The notes under the pieces: generated by a model
Told to the model about the DNA's origin: nothing
The model's database searches: none
Seen by the model: only the letters and a program-made list of their open reading frames with translations
Origin: Bacillota bacterium
Lineage (GTDB): Bacteria; Bacillota; Dethiobacteria; DTU022
Reading direction: 5' to 3'
NCBI GenBank assembly: GCA_012510305.1
Contig: JAAZIE010000071.1
Span: 1 to 5,355 of the forward strand
Length of the DNA: 5,355 nt
Shown: one piece after another, positions 5,286 to 5,355 of the stretch
Layout of the letters: each line of letters opens with the position of its first letter
How positions within the stretch are numbered: position 1 is the first letter of the stretch
Program-made: the position numbers and the translations under genes

Positions 5286-5355
5286 TGCACTTGAGTTGGC
5301 CGGCGCGGGTAAAAGAAGGCCTTGCCTTAGCGCGCAAGATCCTTCGGGCTGTGCC

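Noticed and set aside
5286..5355. Possible coding tail on the minus strand at the right edge (frames ending within the palindrome or at about 5331)
   Set aside because: Two competing short frames are open and neither has recognisable content; the sequence is too short to decide.
1..5355. CRISPR array, tRNA, rRNA, riboswitch, complete IS element
   Set aside because: No regularly spaced repeats, cloverleaf, conserved RNA motif or transposase frame was seen on either strand.

Overview
The window is a GC-rich stretch (about 60% by eye) of bacterial chromosome. It holds four tightly packed plus-strand genes (177-3805) and one convergent minus-strand gene (3852-5183). A SpoVB-type transporter, a small COG3937-like phasin-family protein beside a UbiB/ABC1 kinase, and strong Gram-positive-style Shine-Dalgarno sites together suggest a GC-rich, probably endospore-forming Bacillota of the Clostridia/Peptococcaceae kind. 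This assignment is inferred from gene content only, since no rRNA or taxonomic marker is present.

Layout: positions 1-176 are intergenic. They contain a probable intrinsic terminator for a gene to the left (78-108), a weak promoter-like -10 box, and a clear ribosome binding site for the first gene. The plus-strand unit is: phasin-like coiled-coil protein (177-479); UbiB/AarF/ABC1 atypical kinase (476-2152, 4-nt ATGA overlap); ROK-family sugar kinase (2164-3111); and a DedA-family membrane protein (3119-3805), whose Shine-Dalgarno site spans the ROK stop codon. Overlaps or gaps of 11 nt or less make a single transcript likely. A hairpin at 3797-3828 lies between the convergent genes. Its U-tract is on the minus strand, so it should terminate the spoVB-like transcript, and that U-tract falls inside the last codons of dedA. 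The minus-strand gene is a MOP/MATE-superfamily polysaccharide or lipid-linked precursor flippase of SpoVB type. Upstream of it (5184-5355) is a gene-free stretch with a strong palindrome (5252-5282) whose loop reads GGGGACGTACC, and at the window edge a fragment resembling a dispersed repeat.

Functionally the cluster is membrane and envelope oriented. UbiB proteins act on isoprenoid-quinone or lipid metabolism, DedA proteins recycle lipid carriers such as undecaprenyl phosphate, and SpoVB-type proteins move lipid-linked glycans. The ROK kinase supplies phosphorylated sugar. A joint role is inference only. I see no defence system, CRISPR array, tRNA, rRNA or complete transposon, and no clearly new system. 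The points most worth checking are the phasin-like/UbiB pair, the palindromic element upstream of spoVB, and the atypical DedA motif.
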